Shown piece after piece: positions 32,748 through 43,373 of a stretch of DNA of 53,870 bases (positions within the stretch are counted from its first letter, which is position 1; every line of letters begins with the position of its first letter). A program made the position numbers and the translations under genes. Source of the DNA: an uncultured Planktomarina sp. (lineage in GTDB: Bacteria; Pseudomonadota; Alphaproteobacteria; Rhodobacterales; Rhodobacteraceae); the NCBI GenBank assembly GCA_905182325.1, contig CAJJBD010000035.1, positions 1 to 53,870 of the forward strand, read 5' to 3'. The notes under the pieces are model-generated. The model searched no databases and had not been told where the DNA came from. It saw only the letters and a list, made by a program, of their open reading frames with translations.

Positions 32748-33869
32748 TTATATTATTTGAGCCGCCTTTAATGCAGTAGGTAGTGCTTTTGCAAAGGCAT
32801 CCATCTCACTGGCATCACCACAAGACACACGGATGCAACGGTCCATTGGCACAATAGAGGGCATGCGTATAAAAATTCCGTCTGCAATAAGACTTTGCAA
32901 TACAGCGTGCGCAAATCTCCCATCTTGACCACAATCTATTGTAACAAAATTTGTGGCTGAGGGCAGCGCCTCTAATCCGTTAACTTGAGCAATATCAGTA
33001 ATCTGTTGCCGACTTATTTGAACTTTCTCAATCACACTGTCAAAATAGTTTTGGTCTGAAAGTGCAGCCAAGGCTCCCGCCTGTGAAATCCGTGACATAC
33101 CAAAATGATTTCGCACCTTATCAAAAGCTGCAATCAGTTTTTTTGGTCCAATAGCGTAACCTACTCGTGCACCAGCCATGCCATAGGCTTTTGAAAACGT
33201 CCTCATACGAATAACATTTGGTGTATTAGGACGTAGCGCGGGTGCTGTTCCTACTGGCGCCAGCTCTACATATGCCTCGTCTAATACGAGCAGCGTAGAT
33301 TTGGGTAGGTCATCTATTAAACTATTTACTACATTCGCACTGTGCCAGCTACCCATAGGATTGTCAGGGTTGGCAAAGTAAATCATTTTAGCTGAAACCT
33401 CGATTGCCTTAGCAATTAGACTTTCTGGATCCTCACAGTCATTTACATAGGGTACAGTGTGTAGTTTTCCGCCATACCCTGTGACGTGAAAATTAAATGT
33501 TGGATAAGCTCCAGCTGATGTAACCACTGGCGTACCAGGCTCTATTAATAACCTCGCAAGATAGGCCAAAAGCCCATCAATACCCTCACCAATAATTATA
33601 TGTTCTGGAGCAATGCTGTGATGCTGTGCTAGTGCTTCGCGGAGATTGTAATTTTCTGGATCTCCGTATTTCCAAACATCAGATGCAGCTTTGGTCATGG
33701 CTGCAATGGCCACTGGAGATGGGCCAAAGACGCTCTCATTTGCTCCTAGACGGGCGGTGAATTGTTTTCCCATTGCCCTCTCCTGAGTTTCAGGCCCTAC
33801 AAAGGGTACAGTTGAAGGTAGGGTTTCAGCCAGTGCCGTTAACGCAATTTCTGTCATGCATTTCCTCAT
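32748..33869 (-). CDS. class I/II aminotransferase, histidinol-phosphate aminotransferase-like
   Basis: A 373-residue PLP enzyme of the HisC type. Features are LGANESVFGPSP near the N-terminus, YGDPENYNLREAL, the cofactor segment ANPDNPMGSW, LLVLDEAYVEL with the PLP Asp, and the Schiff-base Lys in TFSKAYGMAGARVGY. The C-terminal Arg is in CIRVSCG. It could act on histidinol phosphate or on aromatic and other amino acids; no his genes are nearby. It lies 35 bases downstream of valS on the same strand. Confidence 0.85.
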   Translation of the reverse strand: MRKCMTEIALTALAETLPSTVPFVGPETQERAMGKQFTARLGANESVFGPSPVAIAAMTKAASDVWKYGDPENYNLREALAQHHSIAPEHIIIGEGIDGLLAYLARLLIEPGTPVVTSAGAYPTFNFHVTGYGGKLHTVPYVNDCEDPESLIAKAIEVSAKMIYFANPDNPMGSWHSANVVNSLIDDLPKSTLLVLDEAYVELAPVGTAPALRPNTPNVIRMRTFSKAYGMAGARVGYAIGPKKLIAAFDKVRNHFGMSRISQAGALAALSDQNYFDSVIEKVQISRQQITDIAQVNGLEALPSATNFVTIDCGQDGRFAHAVLQSLIADGIFIRMPSIVPMDRCIRVSCGDASEMDAFAKALPTALKAAQII

Positions 33870-33904
33870 CTTGCTTTCACTGTTGGGGTTACCTAAACTT
33901 AACC

Positions 33905-36832
33905 TTAAACAATCTCTGCCAATCGCGCCAACGCTTCCAATATTTTTCCCTCTTCTTCCTCGCGCGCCACCAGATTTTCTTGCGTTTCTGCCAATACTTC
34001 TGGAGGTGCAGAAGACGCAAATTTTGGATTATTAAGTCGGCCGCGTAATCCGCCCAATTCCTTAGCTAATTTACCGAGATTTTTTTCCAAACGAGCCTTC
34101 TCAGCAGATACGTCTATGATGTCCGCTAGGGGTAATCCAAAGGTTGCGCCTGGCGCTGAAACGGTAATTGCTCCTTTGGGCATTATTTCTGCCTCTGTGA
34201 CCTCGGTAATCCGTGCCATTTGTTTGATTTGAGCCATGTTAGCAGCAAGTGCGTTTTTTCCATTAAGGTCGTTTGAAACCTGTACTAAAGGCACTTTTGC
34301 TCCTGCGGGGACGTTCATTTGTGCTCGCGCTGATCGAATGGCATCTATCAAGCTAATAGTCCAACTGATCTCATTTGTTGCGGGCTCGTCGATTAAATCT
34401 AAGCCATATGTGGGCCAAGTTTGATGGACGAGCATGTTATCGCGTTTGGCAGTAAGTCCCCAAAGCTCTTCCGTAATGAACGGCATGATTGGGTGCAGTA
34501 ACACCATACTTTGCTCTAATACCCAAGCAAGAGTTGTCCGGGTTTCTAACCGACCAGCCTGCCCACTTGAGTGCTCACCTTTTAAAATTGGTTTGGATAG
34601 TTCTAAATACCTATCGCAAACACTACCCCAAACAAAGGTATACAGCGCCGACGCTGAATCGTTAAATCGATAACCCTCCAGTGCATTGTCCACAGCAACT
34701 CGAACACGGCCCACCTCGCCAATTATCCATTTATTCAATGCTAATTCTGGAGTTGGAGGAACATCGCCACGCTCCTCAAAGGCCTGATTGAATTCTGCAA
34801 AGGAGCATGCATTCCAGAGCTTTGTACCAAAGTTTCGATAACCAGAAATACGCTGCAGGTCTAGCTTTAAAACGCCTCCAAGTGATGCCATTGAAGCATT
34901 GGTAAATCGCAACGCGTCTGCCCCAAATTCGTCTATTATTTCTAGAGGATCGACAACATTACCTGTTGATTTACTCATCTTTTTGCCTTTTGCGTCACGG
35001 ACCAGGCCATGTAAATATATTGTTTTGAATGGAACTGTATCTACAACAGCGAGTTGCATCATCATCATTCGCGCAACCCAGAAAAATAAAATGTCAGAGC
35101 CCGTAATTAGGTCTGACGTGGGAAAAAAGCGTTTTAGCATATCATTTTGTGCATCGGACTTTTCCTCACCAGTCCAGCCTAATGTGCCGATTGGCCATAG
35201 GCCAGAGGAGAACCACGTATCAAGAACATCAGGATCGCGAGTTAGTTTGACTTGTGTTCCAGCCATCTGTTGGGCTTCTGCATGAGTTGGTGCGCAATAT
35301 TGTACTCCATTATCGTCGAACCAAACTGGAATTTGGTGGCCCCACCATAATTGTCGTGAGATGCACCAGGGCTCGATATTCTCAAGCCAGTGGTAATAAA
35401 CCTTCTTTTCCGACTCTGGTAAAACTTTAACTGTGCCGTCACGAACAGCGTCTAGAGCGGGTTTAACAATTTTATTTGTATCAACAAACCATTGGTTAGT
35501 GAGCATTGGCTCGATCACAACCTTTGAACGGTCTCCAAATGGTTGCATTATTGGTTTACTATCTACCTTTGGGCGGTATTCAGAAAACTCATTACCGTTG
35601 GCATCAATATTGGAAATAGTTTCCATCACGGCCAAACCCTCAGCAGTAATATCTTCTACAACTTTTTTGCGTGCCTCAAAGCGTCCTATGCCCCGATACT
35701 CTTCTGGAACTAAATTCATTGACGCAATTGTTGCTTCGTTGAAGCTTTCTTGGCCATTAGCGATCCGCTGCGCAATTGCCACCTCTTCAGCATAAGACTT
35801 TCCATCGTTACGCATATTAGCTTGTACATCCATCAGATTGTACGTCGGAATGTTATTACGTTTAGCAACTTGATAATCGTTAAAATCGTGGGCTCCTGTA
35901 ATTTTTACGGCACCAGACCCAAAGTCTTTGTCTGGATATTCATCCGTTATTATAGGTATCAAGCGGCGCTGTGCTTGGGGCCCTACTGGTATTTCGCAGA
36001 GCATTCCTACTATTGGAGCATATCGTTCATCTGATGGGTGCACGGCAACGGCACCATCGCCTAACATAGTTTCAGGGCGCGTTGTTGCGATGGAAATATA
36101 ATTACGCTCTTCTTTTAGCGTGATTTCCCCATTTTCATCTTTTTCAACATAAGTATACGTTGCTCCACCTGCGAGCGGATACTTGAAGTGCCACATGTGA
36201 CCAGCCACTTCTATATTTTCTACCTCCAGATCTGAAATTGCAGTTTCAAAATGTGGATCCCAGTTGACTAAGCGCTTGCCGCGATAGATCAAACCTTTGT
36301 TATACATCTCAACAAAAACTTTGATCACTGCATCATGGAAATTCGGACTATTTTCATGGCCAGTTCGAGTATCCCCGTGTGCGCCGGCCATCGTAAATGC
36401 TGTACGGCTCCAATCACAAGACGCGCCTAGACGTTTTAATTGGTTGACGATTGTTCCACCGGATTCCTCCTTCCAAGACCAAACCTTTTCAAGGAATTTC
36501 TCACGTCCTAGCTCCACGCGACCTGGCTGTCCGGCTCCCGCCAGTTGCCGTTCCACTACCATTTGTGTTGCTATGCCGGCGTGGTCAGTACCGGCCTGCC
36601 AAAGTGTATCGAAGCCCCGCATTCTATGCCAACGCACAAGAATATCTTGCAATGTATTATTAAAAGCATGGCCCATATGTAAAACGCCCGTTACATTTGG
36701 TGGTGGGATCATTATGCAGTAGCTAGAAGCACCGGGCTTTGCGTTAGCTCCGGCAGTAAAGCAACCTGCTGCCTCCCAGGCTTTGTATAGGCGATCTTCA
36801 GCTTCAGCCGCGTTGAATTTGTCCATTGCCAT
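33905..36832 (-). CDS. valS: valine-tRNA ligase
   Basis: A 975-residue class I synthetase that charges tRNA-Val. The ATP-site HIGH motif is HMGH (residues 52-55) within [15 protein letters not shown], and KMSKS is at residues 618-622. The editing domain lies between them, with [10 protein letters not shown] marking it. A C-terminal coiled-coil arm ([19 protein letters not shown]) interacts with the tRNA. Length fits alphaproteobacterial ValRS. The start has no close alternative other than a Met at codon 3. Confidence 0.97.
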   Translation of the reverse strand: MAMDKFNAAEAEDRLYKAWEAAGCFTAGANAKPGASSYCIMIPPPNVTGVLHMGHAFNNTLQDILVRWHRMRGFDTLWQAGTDHAGIATQMVVERQLAGAGQPGRVELGREKFLEKVWSWKEESGGTIVNQLKRLGASCDWSRTAFTMAGAHGDTRTGHENSPNFHDAVIKVFVEMYNKGLIYRGKRLVNWDPHFETAISDLEVENIEVAGHMWHFKYPLAGGATYTYVEKDENGEITLKEERNYISIATTRPETMLGDGAVAVHPSDERYAPIVGMLCEIPVGPQAQRRLIPIITDEYPDKDFGSGAVKITGAHDFNDYQVAKRNNIPTYNLMDVQANMRNDGKSYAEEVAIAQRIANGQESFNEATIASMNLVPEEYRGIGRFEARKKVVEDITAEGLAVMETISNIDANGNEFSEYRPKVDSKPIMQPFGDRSKVVIEPMLTNQWFVDTNKIVKPALDAVRDGTVKVLPESEKKVYYHWLENIEPWCISRQLWWGHQIPVWFDDNGVQYCAPTHAEAQQMAGTQVKLTRDPDVLDTWFSSGLWPIGTLGWTGEEKSDAQNDMLKRFFPTSDLITGSDILFFWVARMMMMQLAVVDTVPFKTIYLHGLVRDAKGKKMSKSTGNVVDPLEIIDEFGADALRFTNASMASLGGVLKLDLQRISGYRNFGTKLWNACSFAEFNQAFEERGDVPPTPELALNKWIIGEVGRVRVAVDNALEGYRFNDSASALYTFVWGSVCDRYLELSKPILKGEHSSGQAGRLETRTTLAWVLEQSMVLLHPIMPFITEELWGLTAKRDNMLVHQTWPTYGLDLIDEPATNEISWTISLIDAIRSARAQMNVPAGAKVPLVQVSNDLNGKNALAANMAQIKQMARITEVTEAEIMPKGAITVSAPGATFGLPLADIIDVSAEKARLEKNLGKLAKELGGLRGRLNNPKFASSAPPEVLAETQENLVAREEEEGKILEALARLAEIV

Positions 36833-37051
36833 ATCTTAACTACCCTATGAATTTACACTGGAATACCTATTTCCAGAGCCAAGGAAAAGCCCTTCGTTTA
36901 AAACGGGTCCATCAATTACTGTTAAAATGTAGATTGATTAAAAAAAGAGGACGAAATCCGCTCCAAGCACACACTGACGATCAATTTTGTAACAACATTT
37001 GGTGTGATTGTGACAGCTGTTGACGATAATTAGTTTGTTCCAGTAGCCTGA

Positions 37052-37645
37052 TTAGTTTACCAACTTTTCTTGAGCTCCTGGGCGTAGGACGGCTGGATCG
37101 TAAGGGGTTCGAGCGAAGATTTCATGAACGCGTGCCTCAAAATGGCTAACTGGCAATGTATCACAGTCAGGATCAAAGCTGCTTTGATCCCAACGTTCAC
37201 AAAAAGTGGCGCAATCATCAAAAAAGGTATGACCGCGGTGTTTCTCGCGTTTGTTTTGGTTTCCTCCAACATGTTGTCCGTAGTAAACTATCTGAAAGTC
37301 GCCATGTTTTTCTACAACCCAGCTACATTGTTCTCTTACAAAAGGGCGTAATATTGAGGCTGCATATTCATCATGATTATAAGGCGCAAAAATATCTCCA
37401 ATGTCATGAAGCAAGGTCGAAACAATCTAATCGGTATCTGCTCCATCCCGCTCAGCGCGTGTTTCTGATTGAAGGGAATGTCCCAACCGGGTTATTTGGT
37501 AGCCTGAAAGGCCTTCATCAAGGTCCGTGAGTGCTTTTAAGAGCTTGCTTGACGTACCCTTGGTATACTCAATTTCATGCCTATTCAAAAAGGTGTAATC
37601 TTCTTTGTCACCGTCTTTCATCGCTCGAAATTTAACATGGCCCAT
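37052..37645 (-). pseudogene. HD-domain phosphohydrolase gene interrupted by an amber codon
   Basis: Read on the minus strand, one frame encodes about 197 residues of an HD-domain protein but contains a single internal TAG (37427-37429). The 72 residues before it end RAERDGADTD and the frame resumes IVSTLLHDIGDIFAPYNHDEYAA, giving the HD pair in LLHDIGD and further ligands in VVEKHGDFQ. Intact homologues, as remembered, continue smoothly through this point, with a hydrophobic or charged residue at the stop. The rest of the gene is undamaged, so the lesion is recent, or the codon is read through. The family hydrolyses phosphate esters; the substrate is unknown. Confidence 0.75.
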
Positions 37646-37900
37646 TATAAATACATCTCTTTGTTGTGTCTAAAGCTAGCTAGTAAGACGTTTAGTGTAA
37701 TTAAGTCTTTTTTTATATTGCGATACATCATCATTGGTTAACAATTTTTTTTACACAACGTTCCTCGAGTTATTATTCCATAGTGATATATTGTTGGAGT
37801 ATCACATTCATGGAGTTGGTAGTGGTTGAAGAGTACTGAACAAGATACTGGACAGGTGACAGTCTGCTGATAATGTTGCAGTGGAGTAGGAGCATGCCCA

Positions 37901-40186
37901 ATGGAAAAGTTTGGTAAAAGTCAGTCTGTTGAACGCCGTGAGGACGACCGGTTTATCACTGGTCTTGGAAAGTATGTGGACGATACTGCTCCTGAAGATG
38001 CTCTGCATAGCTATGTTTTTCGCTCAGTCTACCCACATGGAAAAATCAAAACTTTGAATATTGAAGTAGCGCAGACTGCCCTAGGTGTAAGGCTGGTGTT
38101 AACGGCCAAAGCGTTAGAAGAGGGAGGTGTCTCATCCAAAATGGAAGCAAGCCTTTTAAAAAATCAGGACGGTAGTTTAGCACCAAATACTGATCGCTTT
38201 CTTCTTGCAAAAGAAAAGGTTCGGTTTGTTGGTGAGCCTGTTGCTATGGTTTTTGCTGAGACTTTTGCACAAGCGCGTGCTGCTGCTGAATTGATCGTAT
38301 TTGAGATAGATGACTTGCCTGTTCATCTAGAGGTTTGCGCTGGTGGCCCTGCACTGCATGACGCCGCACCCGATAATATAGCATTTGATTGGGCCATGGG
38401 TGACCTGAATGAAATAGATATGGTTAAGGCAGGTGCTGCACATGTGTTAAGTTATAAAATTTCTGATAACCGCATTATCTGTAATTCTATGGAGCCCCGT
38501 GGCTGCTGGTCTAGCCTTGAAGATGGGCGACTTCATTTATGTGTTAATGGCCAAGGCGTTTGGGCACAAAAAACGCATCTCGCAAATATGTTTAAAATAG
38601 ATGAAAGCGAAATACGCGTGACTAACCCGGATGTTGGCGGTGGGTTTGGTATGAAGGCTATGAGCTACCCCGAATATTTTTTAGTTGCCCACGCCACTCG
38701 TCTATTGGGTGTCTCTGTCCGCTGGATGTCTGACAGATCAGAGGCTATGGTTTCGGACAACTCTGGGCGTGATTTGACGTCAATAGCGACCCTAGCGTTC
38801 GATAAGGATTTAAAAATACTGTGTTATGCAGTCGAAACGTTTGCAAATATGGGTGCCTATTCGAGCCAATTTGCCCAACCCATTCAGACGCAATTATTTT
38901 CTAAGGTTTTAACTGGAGTGTATGATATTCCGTTAGCTTATTTACAAGTAACTGGGATCTATACCAATACAACTCAAGTTGATGCTTACAGAGGCGCAGG
39001 ACGTCCAGAGGCAATTTATGTACTGGAAAGAGCAATTGATTATGCTGCGCGCAGTCTAGGTGTTGATCCATGGGACCTGAGGCGTCGAAATTTCATCCCA
39101 GTAAATAAATTCCCCTATAAAACATCTAGTAAAGTTACATATGATGTTGGAGATTTCAATAAAGTTCTCGATGCTGCAGTAGAAAAATGTGGATTGGATG
39201 ACTTTGAAAAACGTCGTTTGCAAAGCGCTTCCAAAGGCAAGCTGCGCGGTATTGGGCTTTGCTGCTATATTGAGAGTATTTTAGGTAGTCCAACAGAAAC
39301 TTCACGTGTTTGTTTTAATGTGGATGGCACAGTTGATTTATTTGTGGGAACCCAATCAAACGGGCAGGGGCATGAAACAGTTTATGCTCAATACCTGTCT
39401 GACCAGAGTGGCATCTCTGTGGATCTAATCCGAGTAATTCAGGGTGATAGTGACAAAATCCCAACGGGTGGTGGTACTGGTGGGTCGCGCTCGGCGACTG
39501 TACAAAACACTGCAACCTTAGCTTTGGTAAGGACCATTAAAGATCGTTACTGTGCGTTTCTAGCGGAACAAAATAATGTAGAAATTACTTCAGTTAGCTT
39601 TGATGATGAAGTTTTTCGGATAGATGGCTCTAATGTTGTAATGAGCCTGATTGATGTGACAGATGTTGCCCGAGCGGTGGGTGAAGTTGGTTTGCTTGAT
39701 ATCACTCAATCCGCAACTTTAGATGATTTAAGTTTTCCAAATGGCGCGCATGTTGCTGAGGTAGAAATTGATCCTGAAACTGGCTACTCTGTAGTAGTTC
39801 GCTACGTAATTGTTGATGATTTTGGATATTTGTTAAACCCGATGTTGGTTGAGGGGCAAGTGCACGGGGGGGTTGTACAAGGTCTTGGTCAAGCGATGAT
39901 GGAACAAGTTGTTTATGATGAGAATGGACAACTATTAACTGCAAGTTTCATGGATTATGGAATGCCACGAGCTGCTGACGTTCCAATGTTTGAATTTAAC
40001 AATATTGTGGTGCCTTCCACAGCCAATCCTATAGGGATGAAAGGCTGTGGAGAAGCGGGTACGATCGGTTCAATGGCAGCTGTGTCGAATGCGATGATGA
40101 ATGCCCTAGCAGAGCACAATGTGAAAATTGCGGATATGCCATTCACGCCGCAAAGAGTTTGGAAAATGCTTCAGGCTGCCAGGTAA
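37901..40186 (+). CDS. molybdenum hydroxylase large subunit (CoxL form II-like)
   Basis: A 761-residue xanthine dehydrogenase/CO dehydrogenase-family catalytic subunit binding molybdopterin cytosine dinucleotide. It shows GGGFGMK, the active-site loop AYRGAGR (residues 362-368), GTGGSRSA, and the catalytic Glu718 in KGCGEAGTIG. AYRGAGR marks the form II group, not true CO oxidisers (AYRCSFR), so the substrate is more likely a small aldehyde or heterocycle. The FAD and 2Fe-2S subunits normally encoded alongside are absent from the flanks. TAGGAG lies eight bases before the ATG. The next gene starts six bases after its stop. Confidence 0.88.
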   Translation: MEKFGKSQSVERREDDRFITGLGKYVDDTAPEDALHSYVFRSVYPHGKIKTLNIEVAQTALGVRLVLTAKALEEGGVSSKMEASLLKNQDGSLAPNTDRFLLAKEKVRFVGEPVAMVFAETFAQARAAAELIVFEIDDLPVHLEVCAGGPALHDAAPDNIAFDWAMGDLNEIDMVKAGAAHVLSYKISDNRIICNSMEPRGCWSSLEDGRLHLCVNGQGVWAQKTHLANMFKIDESEIRVTNPDVGGGFGMKAMSYPEYFLVAHATRLLGVSVRWMSDRSEAMVSDNSGRDLTSIATLAFDKDLKILCYAVETFANMGAYSSQFAQPIQTQLFSKVLTGVYDIPLAYLQVTGIYTNTTQVDAYRGAGRPEAIYVLERAIDYAARSLGVDPWDLRRRNFIPVNKFPYKTSSKVTYDVGDFNKVLDAAVEKCGLDDFEKRRLQSASKGKLRGIGLCCYIESILGSPTETSRVCFNVDGTVDLFVGTQSNGQGHETVYAQYLSDQSGISVDLIRVIQGDSDKIPTGGGTGGSRSATVQNTATLALVRTIKDRYCAFLAEQNNVEITSVSFDDEVFRIDGSNVVMSLIDVTDVARAVGEVGLLDITQSATLDDLSFPNGAHVAEVEIDPETGYSVVVRYVIVDDFGYLLNPMLVEGQVHGGVVQGLGQAMMEQVVYDENGQLLTASFMDYGMPRAADVPMFEFNNIVVPSTANPIGMKGCGEAGTIGSMAAVSNAMMNALAEHNVKIADMPFTPQRVWKMLQAAR

Positions 40187-40192
40187 AGTTTT

Positions 40193-41266
40193 ATGATATT
40201 ATGGCGTAAAATAATCTCAAATTTTCGGAGAAATGGTAGCCTTACTATTGAAAATGCGCCTGATCGTTTTAGGGCCTCACTAACACACGTTATTATCATA
40301 GACGGAACAATGTCCGCTTTGCGTCCAGGGATTGAGACAAATGCAGGTCAAGCATATAAGTTAATTAAGGGCAGTTTGACTAAAAATACTATACTACACT
40401 ACTTTCCAGGTATCCAATTACAAAGTGATAAATTTTTGTCATCTTGCTGGGCTATTATAACCGGTAATGGAATAAACCTTCAAATAATGAAGGCCTACGG
40501 TGCATTGGCTAGCCGCTATCAATATGGTGATCAAATCATTTTAATTGGTTATTCGCGTGGCGCGTTTGCAGTAAGGTCGCTTGCTGGCATAATTGATATT
40601 ATTGGACTTTTAAGAGGTGTCCACGCAACTCAACGAAATGTAGTTACCGCTTTCCGGTATTACAAAAATGGTACTAAATCTGAGACAGCGCTAGTTTTTC
40701 AAAAAGAGAAATGTCATCCCACTGTTAAGATTACAGCAATAGGTGTGTGGGATACTGTAAAAGCTCTTGGGCTTCCGTTGCCATTAGTTTCGCGATTTTT
40801 TAATTCAAAACATCAGTTTCATAACGATCAAATAAGTAAAAGTGTTGGCAATGGTTTTCACGCTTTGGCGCTTGATGAAACGCGCAATGCTTACAGACCA
40901 GTAATGTGGACTGCCCCGGTAGATTGGCAGGGTGTTTTGGAGCAACGTTGGTTTCGAGGTAATCATAGAGATATTGGTGGTCAGATATCTGGATGGCCTA
41001 AGAGTAGGCCTTTAGCGAATATTCCATTTGTCTGGATAATGCAGCGCCTAGAGGATGTAGGTTTGAACCTGAGACTGGGCTGGAGGGATGAGTTTGCCCT
41101 AGATGTAATGGCTCCCTCAACTGCAAATTGGTGGAGAGAAAAACTATTTTGTTTGTCTCGATCTAAGCGCCAAATTGGCCATAATCCATCAGAACTTATT
41201 CATGGCTCGGTACCAGTAAATGCGCTAGGCTCTTCAACTTACCTTCATGATCAGGCAAGTAGTTGA
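40193..41266 (+). CDS. DUF2235 alpha/beta hydrolase
   Basis: A 357-residue predicted hydrolase of the DUF2235 group, related to T6SS phospholipase effectors of the Tle type but also found as stand-alone cytoplasmic proteins. The triad is visible: Ser in IGYSRGAFAVR, Asp in GVWDTVKAL and His in WFRGNHRDIGGQ. The N-terminal IIIDGTMS corresponds to the family's FxDGT start. It has no signal peptide. No secretion-system genes are nearby, so an antibacterial role is not supported. It begins six bases after the hydroxylase subunit and overlaps the thioesterase gene tail to tail by 33 bases. Confidence 0.85.
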   Translation: MILWRKIISNFRRNGSLTIENAPDRFRASLTHVIIIDGTMSALRPGIETNAGQAYKLIKGSLTKNTILHYFPGIQLQSDKFLSSCWAIITGNGINLQIMKAYGALASRYQYGDQIILIGYSRGAFAVRSLAGIIDIIGLLRGVHATQRNVVTAFRYYKNGTKSETALVFQKEKCHPTVKITAIGVWDTVKALGLPLPLVSRFFNSKHQFHNDQISKSVGNGFHALALDETRNAYRPVMWTAPVDWQGVLEQRWFRGNHRDIGGQISGWPKSRPLANIPFVWIMQRLEDVGLNLRLGWRDEFALDVMAPSTANWWREKLFCLSRSKRQIGHNPSELIHGSVPVNALGSSTYLHDQASS

Positions 41267-41713
41267 ACCGGTAGCGTAGGTTTTTTGATCGTCGACACCT
41301 CTAATTTCACTTGCCGCCACACCTGTAGATCTGCCTACGTGTTGAACCCAACCGCGTGCAGTTACTTCCATGCCTAAAGGGATGCTGCGGGTTATATTTA
41401 CCTTATACTCTAGCGTGGTGTACATGCTTCCTTTTGGGACTTTAGTCATTACGGCGCAGGCCATGCAGCTATCGAGAATAGTGCCATACCAACCACCATG
41501 CAAGGATCCCATTGGGTTTGTGTGATCAAAGTTTGGAGTGCCGGTATAAGTGATCCCGCCCTCAATCACGTCAGTAAGGTAAAAATTTAGCAGACGTGCA
41601 ATTGGAGGACGGGGCAAGTTGCCCTTATAAATTTCTTTCATGAATTCGAGTCCTGACATAGACAGGACTTTGTTTTTGTCTGGCAGGTCGGACAAGTTGG
41701 TTGCATCAGGCAT
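41234..41713 (-). CDS. PaaI-family hotdog thioesterase
   Basis: A 159-residue acyl-CoA thioesterase-like protein. The hotdog helix motif is NPMGSLHGGWYGTILDSCMACAV, which contains the HGG and the catalytic acid. The second half has TTLEYKVNITRSIP. Such enzymes release CoA from aromatic or medium-chain acyl-CoA esters. It is cytoplasmic and single-domain, and lies alone on the minus strand. The substrate is not deducible. Confidence 0.87.
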   Translation of the reverse strand: MPDATNLSDLPDKNKVLSMSGLEFMKEIYKGNLPRPPIARLLNFYLTDVIEGGITYTGTPNFDHTNPMGSLHGGWYGTILDSCMACAVMTKVPKGSMYTTLEYKVNITRSIPLGMEVTARGWVQHVGRSTGVAASEIRGVDDQKTYATGSTTCLIMKVS

Positions 41714-41941
41714 CTGTTTTCCCTTGTGATGAGATGGAGGCTAACTTGCTCCATTAATAGCTTCAAGTGTAGTGGTTCCAGGCTGGCTAAATTTTAGTGG
41801 CAGTACTATTTTAGTGATATTAAATCGTAAGTAACTTGCTTATTCTGTCAGAAAATAACTCTTTGAAAGTGTAACTTCACCAGCACTTGGCAAGTATGCT
41901 TTTGGAGCGTATAGCCCAACCCTACTGGCAGGGGTATTGAC

Positions 41942-42733
41942 ATGGCACAAAGTGCAAACATGAATGTAATGATCGCAACAGCCCGGAAGGCTGGACGAGC
42001 ATTAGCAAAAGATTTTCGTGAAGTAGAGAACCTGCAAGTATCAATAAAAGGTGCGAGTGATTTTGTGTCTCGCGCTGACATTTATGCGGATCAAGTAGTT
42101 AAGGACGAGTTGACGGCTGCACGCCCTACCTACGGGTTCTTAGCGGCGGAGCATGAAGAAATAGAAGGCAAAGACCCAACCCGCCGTTGGATAGTTGATT
42201 CATTGGCTGGCACCACGAATTTCTTACATGGGATGCCCCATTATGCAGTAAGTATTGCCTTGGAGCATAAGAATGAAATTATTGCAGGTGTGATCTATGA
42301 TGCTGCGCAAGACGAATGTTTTTTTGCTGAGAAGGGCCAAGGTTCATGGATGAATGAAACCCGACTAAGGGTTTCTGGTCGTCGTTCAATGATTGATTGC
42401 GTATTTGCAACGGGTTTGCCTAGTGCAGGGCAAGATGACATATCGCTCAGTCTGAGGGAGTTGGCGCAAATCCTTCCAACTACTGCTGGTATACGAACTC
42501 TTGGTGTAGCAGCCCTTGATTTGGCATATGTCGCGGCAGGTCGTTTTGATGGTTTCTGGAAGCGTGGGCTCAAAGTTTGGGATATAGCCGCAGGTGTTAT
42601 AATATTAAAAGAAGCAGGTGGATTTATTGAATCTATTCAATCTAGTAAAAGTTTTATGAAAGATGGAACTGTAATCTGTTCTAATGATCAAATCTTTGCT
42701 CAATTTGCTAAAGCTATTCGAAAAAGTAACTAA
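41942..42733 (+). CDS. inositol monophosphatase family protein with altered metal site
   Basis: A 263-residue SuhB-like protein. The family's core motif, normally V-D-P-L-D-G-T-T-N-F, reads VDSLAGTTNF: Asp86 is kept, but the second metal-binding Asp is Ala89 (codon GCT, one base from GAT). Upstream, the usual E-E of the metal loop reads A-E (residues 69-70). The C-terminal WDIAAG Asp is present. Losing the Asp that shares two metals would be expected to cripple Mg-dependent catalysis, so this may be a non-catalytic or altered member. GCAGGGG precedes the ATG. Otherwise it resembles Rhodobacterales homologues along its length. Confidence 0.87.
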   Translation: MAQSANMNVMIATARKAGRALAKDFREVENLQVSIKGASDFVSRADIYADQVVKDELTAARPTYGFLAAEHEEIEGKDPTRRWIVDSLAGTTNFLHGMPHYAVSIALEHKNEIIAGVIYDAAQDECFFAEKGQGSWMNETRLRVSGRRSMIDCVFATGLPSAGQDDISLSLRELAQILPTTAGIRTLGVAALDLAYVAAGRFDGFWKRGLKVWDIAAGVIILKEAGGFIESIQSSKSFMKDGTVICSNDQIFAQFAKAIRKSN

Positions 42734-42786
42734 GTTAACAGACGATAGACCTTGACATAATATACCTACGGGTCAACTAAATCAGT

Positions 42787-43326
42787 GTGAAAGTATTTCT
42801 GATATTGTTTGTGGCGCTCTTAGCCGGTGTTGGGTCAGCGGAATGCCCTGACAACCCACCAATAGAAGCCGAACTAAATAATGCATACGAAAAACTTAAA
42901 TTTGCAAAATTTCCAGAAGATGCGCAGTTGGTAGTAAACCAACTATGGGGACTGTGGATAAAGGCTCCTGATGAGAGGGCGCAACAACTTCTAAAAAGTG
43001 GGATGTTGAGAATGCGCCAAGGTGATTTAGTTAAAGCAGAGGCAGATCTAACAAGATTAATTGATTATTGCCCAAATTATGCAGAGGGATATAACCAGCG
43101 CGCTTTTGCGCGGTATCTGGCTCTTGATTTTGAAAATGCTTTGCCTGATCTTATAAGAGCTCTAGAATTGCGTCCGCGGCACTTGGGTGCCTTATCTGGC
43201 AAAGGCCTTACCCATAAAGCCATGGGGAAAGAGCGTAAGGCTGAAATTGAATTTCGTAAAGCATTAGCTTTAAACCCGTTTATGCCTGAACGGAATATGA
43301 TCCCTAATTTGGGCGTAGATTTATAA
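42787..43326 (+). CDS. exported TPR-repeat protein
   Basis: A 179-residue protein starting at GTG with a signal peptide (KVFLILFVALLAGVGSAE, cleavage near residue 18). Three to four tetratricopeptide-like helical repeats follow, for example LLKSGMLRMRQGDLVKAEADL, GYNQRAFARYLALDFENAL and LSGKGLTHKAMGKERKAEIE. It probably acts as a protein-binding module in the periplasm. It lies 53 bases after the phosphatase-like gene and upstream of tRNA-Leu. Confidence 0.85.
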   Translation: MKVFLILFVALLAGVGSAECPDNPPIEAELNNAYEKLKFAKFPEDAQLVVNQLWGLWIKAPDERAQQLLKSGMLRMRQGDLVKAEADLTRLIDYCPNYAEGYNQRAFARYLALDFENALPDLIRALELRPRHLGALSGKGLTHKAMGKERKAEIEFRKALALNPFMPERNMIPNLGVDL

Positions 43327-43373
43327 AGAATCTGGCTTTACACGCCAGCTTATTTGCCTATGTTCGCGTCACC

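Noticed and set aside
37901-40186. True carbon monoxide dehydrogenase (CoxL form I)
   Set aside because: The active-site loop is AYRGAGR, not the AYRCSFR of CO-oxidising enzymes.
40193-41266. Type VI secretion effector
   Set aside because: DUF2235 is shared with Tle effectors, but no immunity protein, VgrG, PAAR or other T6SS gene is nearby.
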